A DNA stretch of 5,969 nt, taken from positions 1 through 5,969 of the forward strand of contig JAECRW010000099.1 in assembly GCA_016294985.1 (NCBI GenBank), written 5' to 3'. The notes beneath the pieces are model-generated. The model did not search any database and was not told the DNA's origin. It saw only the letters and a list, made by a program, of their open reading frames with translations. Shown one piece after another: positions 5,283 to 5,969 of the stretch. This DNA is from Candidatus Sifarchaeum marinoarchaea. Lineage in GTDB: Archaea > Asgardarchaeota > Sifarchaeia > Borrarchaeales > Borrarchaeaceae. Every line of letters begins with the position of its first letter. Position 1 is the first letter of the stretch. The position numbers and the translations under genes are program-made.

Positions 5283-5969
5283 CTATAACTCTTTGTAACG
5301 ACCTGGCTCCGGCTCATATATGACTCCTTCGTTCAATAAGTCTAATATAATTGTTTCAACAGCATCTTCACCAATGTGGGATGATTGCTCTACGATTTCT
5401 TTGTAAGATGCACCTTTTCCTGTGTCAAGTGAGTGTATAAGGCTCATTACTTCAGCTCTTATGTCAATTTCGCTTTTTTGTGGAAGGAAAGCTTCCTTTT
5501 CTTTAGTATGTTCGATCTTTTCAGGTTCTTTTTCAGGTTCTTTTTCAGGTTCTTTTTCAGGTTCTTTTTCAGGTTCTTTCTTGGTTACGGTTTTACCACC
5601 TAAAAGCTGGCTTAACTCAATTATTTCAAGTTCTCGAAGTAACTCCAAATTAACGTCTTCAACCTTAAAGACGTCTTCAGGAATGATGAATAGTTGTCCG
5701 TCTTCTTGTTGACGTACTTTTCCGACAATGTCTATTATATCACCGACCTGATAATCAGCAAGTTTTTCGCAGTCTTCCCGCCATGCCTTTAATCTGATGG
5801 TTTCAGTAGCATCATCTAACGTTAAGGATGTATACTTCTTCTCAACATTATCATATCTCTGTACGATTGTGCTTAAGAGTCGCACTCTTGTGACAGGACC
5901 GATAAAGGTCTCTAAGAAGGCACCCGTTTTTTCTCGAACATATGATCCTGCATATAAATCGGCGATATG
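5283..5969 (-). CDS. RPA-like OB-fold and winged-helix nucleic-acid-binding protein (partial, 5' end off the window)
   Basis: The frame is open to the right edge; 228 residues are visible. The start is missing: a GTG at 5885 lies inside the conserved OB fold and has no Shine-Dalgarno site, so it is an internal codon. Visible residues 1-110 form an OB fold of the RPA32-like type (IADLYAGSYVREK, FIGPVTRVRLLST, SLTLDDATETIRLKAW, VGDIIDIVGKV, GQLFIIPEDV). Residues 131-150 are a KEPE repeat linker. Residues 168-228 form a winged helix ending GVIYEPEPGRYKEL, as in archaeal RPA-associated proteins (COG3390-like) and the RPA32 C-terminus. It probably binds single-stranded DNA or partners at replication/repair forks in the cytoplasm; RNA binding is possible given its place upstream of aIF2 beta. 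I estimate that only the first few tens of residues are missing. Confidence 0.85.
   Translation of the reverse strand, partial: HIADLYAGSYVREKTGAFLETFIGPVTRVRLLSTIVQRYDNVEKKYTSLTLDDATETIRLKAWREDCEKLADYQVGDIIDIVGKVRQQEDGQLFIIPEDVFKVEDVNLELLRELEIIELSQLLGGKTVTKKEPEKEPEKEPEKEPEKEPEKIEHTKEKEAFLPQKSEIDIRAEVMSLIHSLDTGKGASYKEIVEQSSHIGEDAVETIILDLLNEGVIYEPEPGRYKEL
5521..5580. repeat. Five tandem 12-bp copies encoding a KEPE linker
   Basis: TCAGGTTCTTTT is repeated at 5521, 5533, 5545, 5557 and 5569. The first four copies are identical and the fifth differs only in its last base. On the minus strand each copy encodes one Lys-Glu-Pro-Glu unit. DNA-level identity beyond what the peptide requires indicates recent slippage, so copy number may vary between strains. 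Confidence 0.97.

Noticed and set aside
5422..5712. Plus-strand open frame with repeated SGSF units
   Set aside because: It is the antisense reading of the KEPE repeat in the OB-fold gene; the open frame arises from the repeat and has no ribosome-binding site.
5883..5885. GTG as the start of the RPA-like gene
   Set aside because: No Shine-Dalgarno site precedes it, the frame stays open for 28 more codons to the edge, and those codons encode the conserved start of the OB fold.

Overview
The window is archaeal chromosome, almost certainly from the euryarchaeal side. The evidence is an archaeal/eukaryal-type set of information-processing genes (aIF1A, aIF2 beta, NMD3, RIO1 kinase, a Pno1/Dim2-type KH protein, an RPA-like OB-fold protein), TATA-box promoters, and Shine-Dalgarno sites matching GGAGGTGAT. 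The DNA is visibly AT-rich. I cannot name the genus. No phage, insertion sequence, CRISPR array, tRNA or rRNA is visible.

Plus strand, left end: the last 33 codons of an unidentified gene run in from the edge and stop at 102. A promoter at about 127 follows, its TATA box lying exactly at the centre of a 44-bp interrupted palindrome (109-152). It drives a complete NAD-dependent sugar-nucleotide epimerase/dehydratase (166-1140).

Minus strand, the rest of the window, reads right to left. It starts with an OB-fold/winged-helix RPA-like protein, open at the right edge. Next come aIF2 beta, a DUF424 protein and the 60S-type biogenesis factor NMD3. A 378-bp gap follows (2949-3326), then aIF1A, RIO1 kinase and the KH protein, which converges with the epimerase 30 bp away. 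The first block looks like one operon, with a possible internal terminator and promoter before NMD3. The second block (aIF1A-RIO1-KH) has its own TATA box near 3069. Together the blocks put small-subunit maturation (RIO1, KH/Dim2), large-subunit maturation (NMD3) and initiator-tRNA delivery (aIF1A, aIF2 beta) side by side, which makes the DUF424 protein a translation- or ribosome-linked suspect by association.

The most notable points are these. (1) NMD3 and DUF424, adjacent genes, both appear to lack an ATG/GTG/TTG where family homology and the ribosome-binding site place the start; each has an ATA codon there. For NMD3 the nearest canonical start would delete half of the first zinc finger. 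(2) The epimerase promoter is embedded in a palindrome. (3) Two low-complexity tracts are built from near-perfect DNA repeats: a Lys/Gly tail on aIF1A (30-bp duplication) and a KEPE linker in the RPA-like protein (five 12-bp copies). I see no clearly new multi-gene system here; this is mainly a conserved housekeeping locus with unusual initiation and regulatory details.
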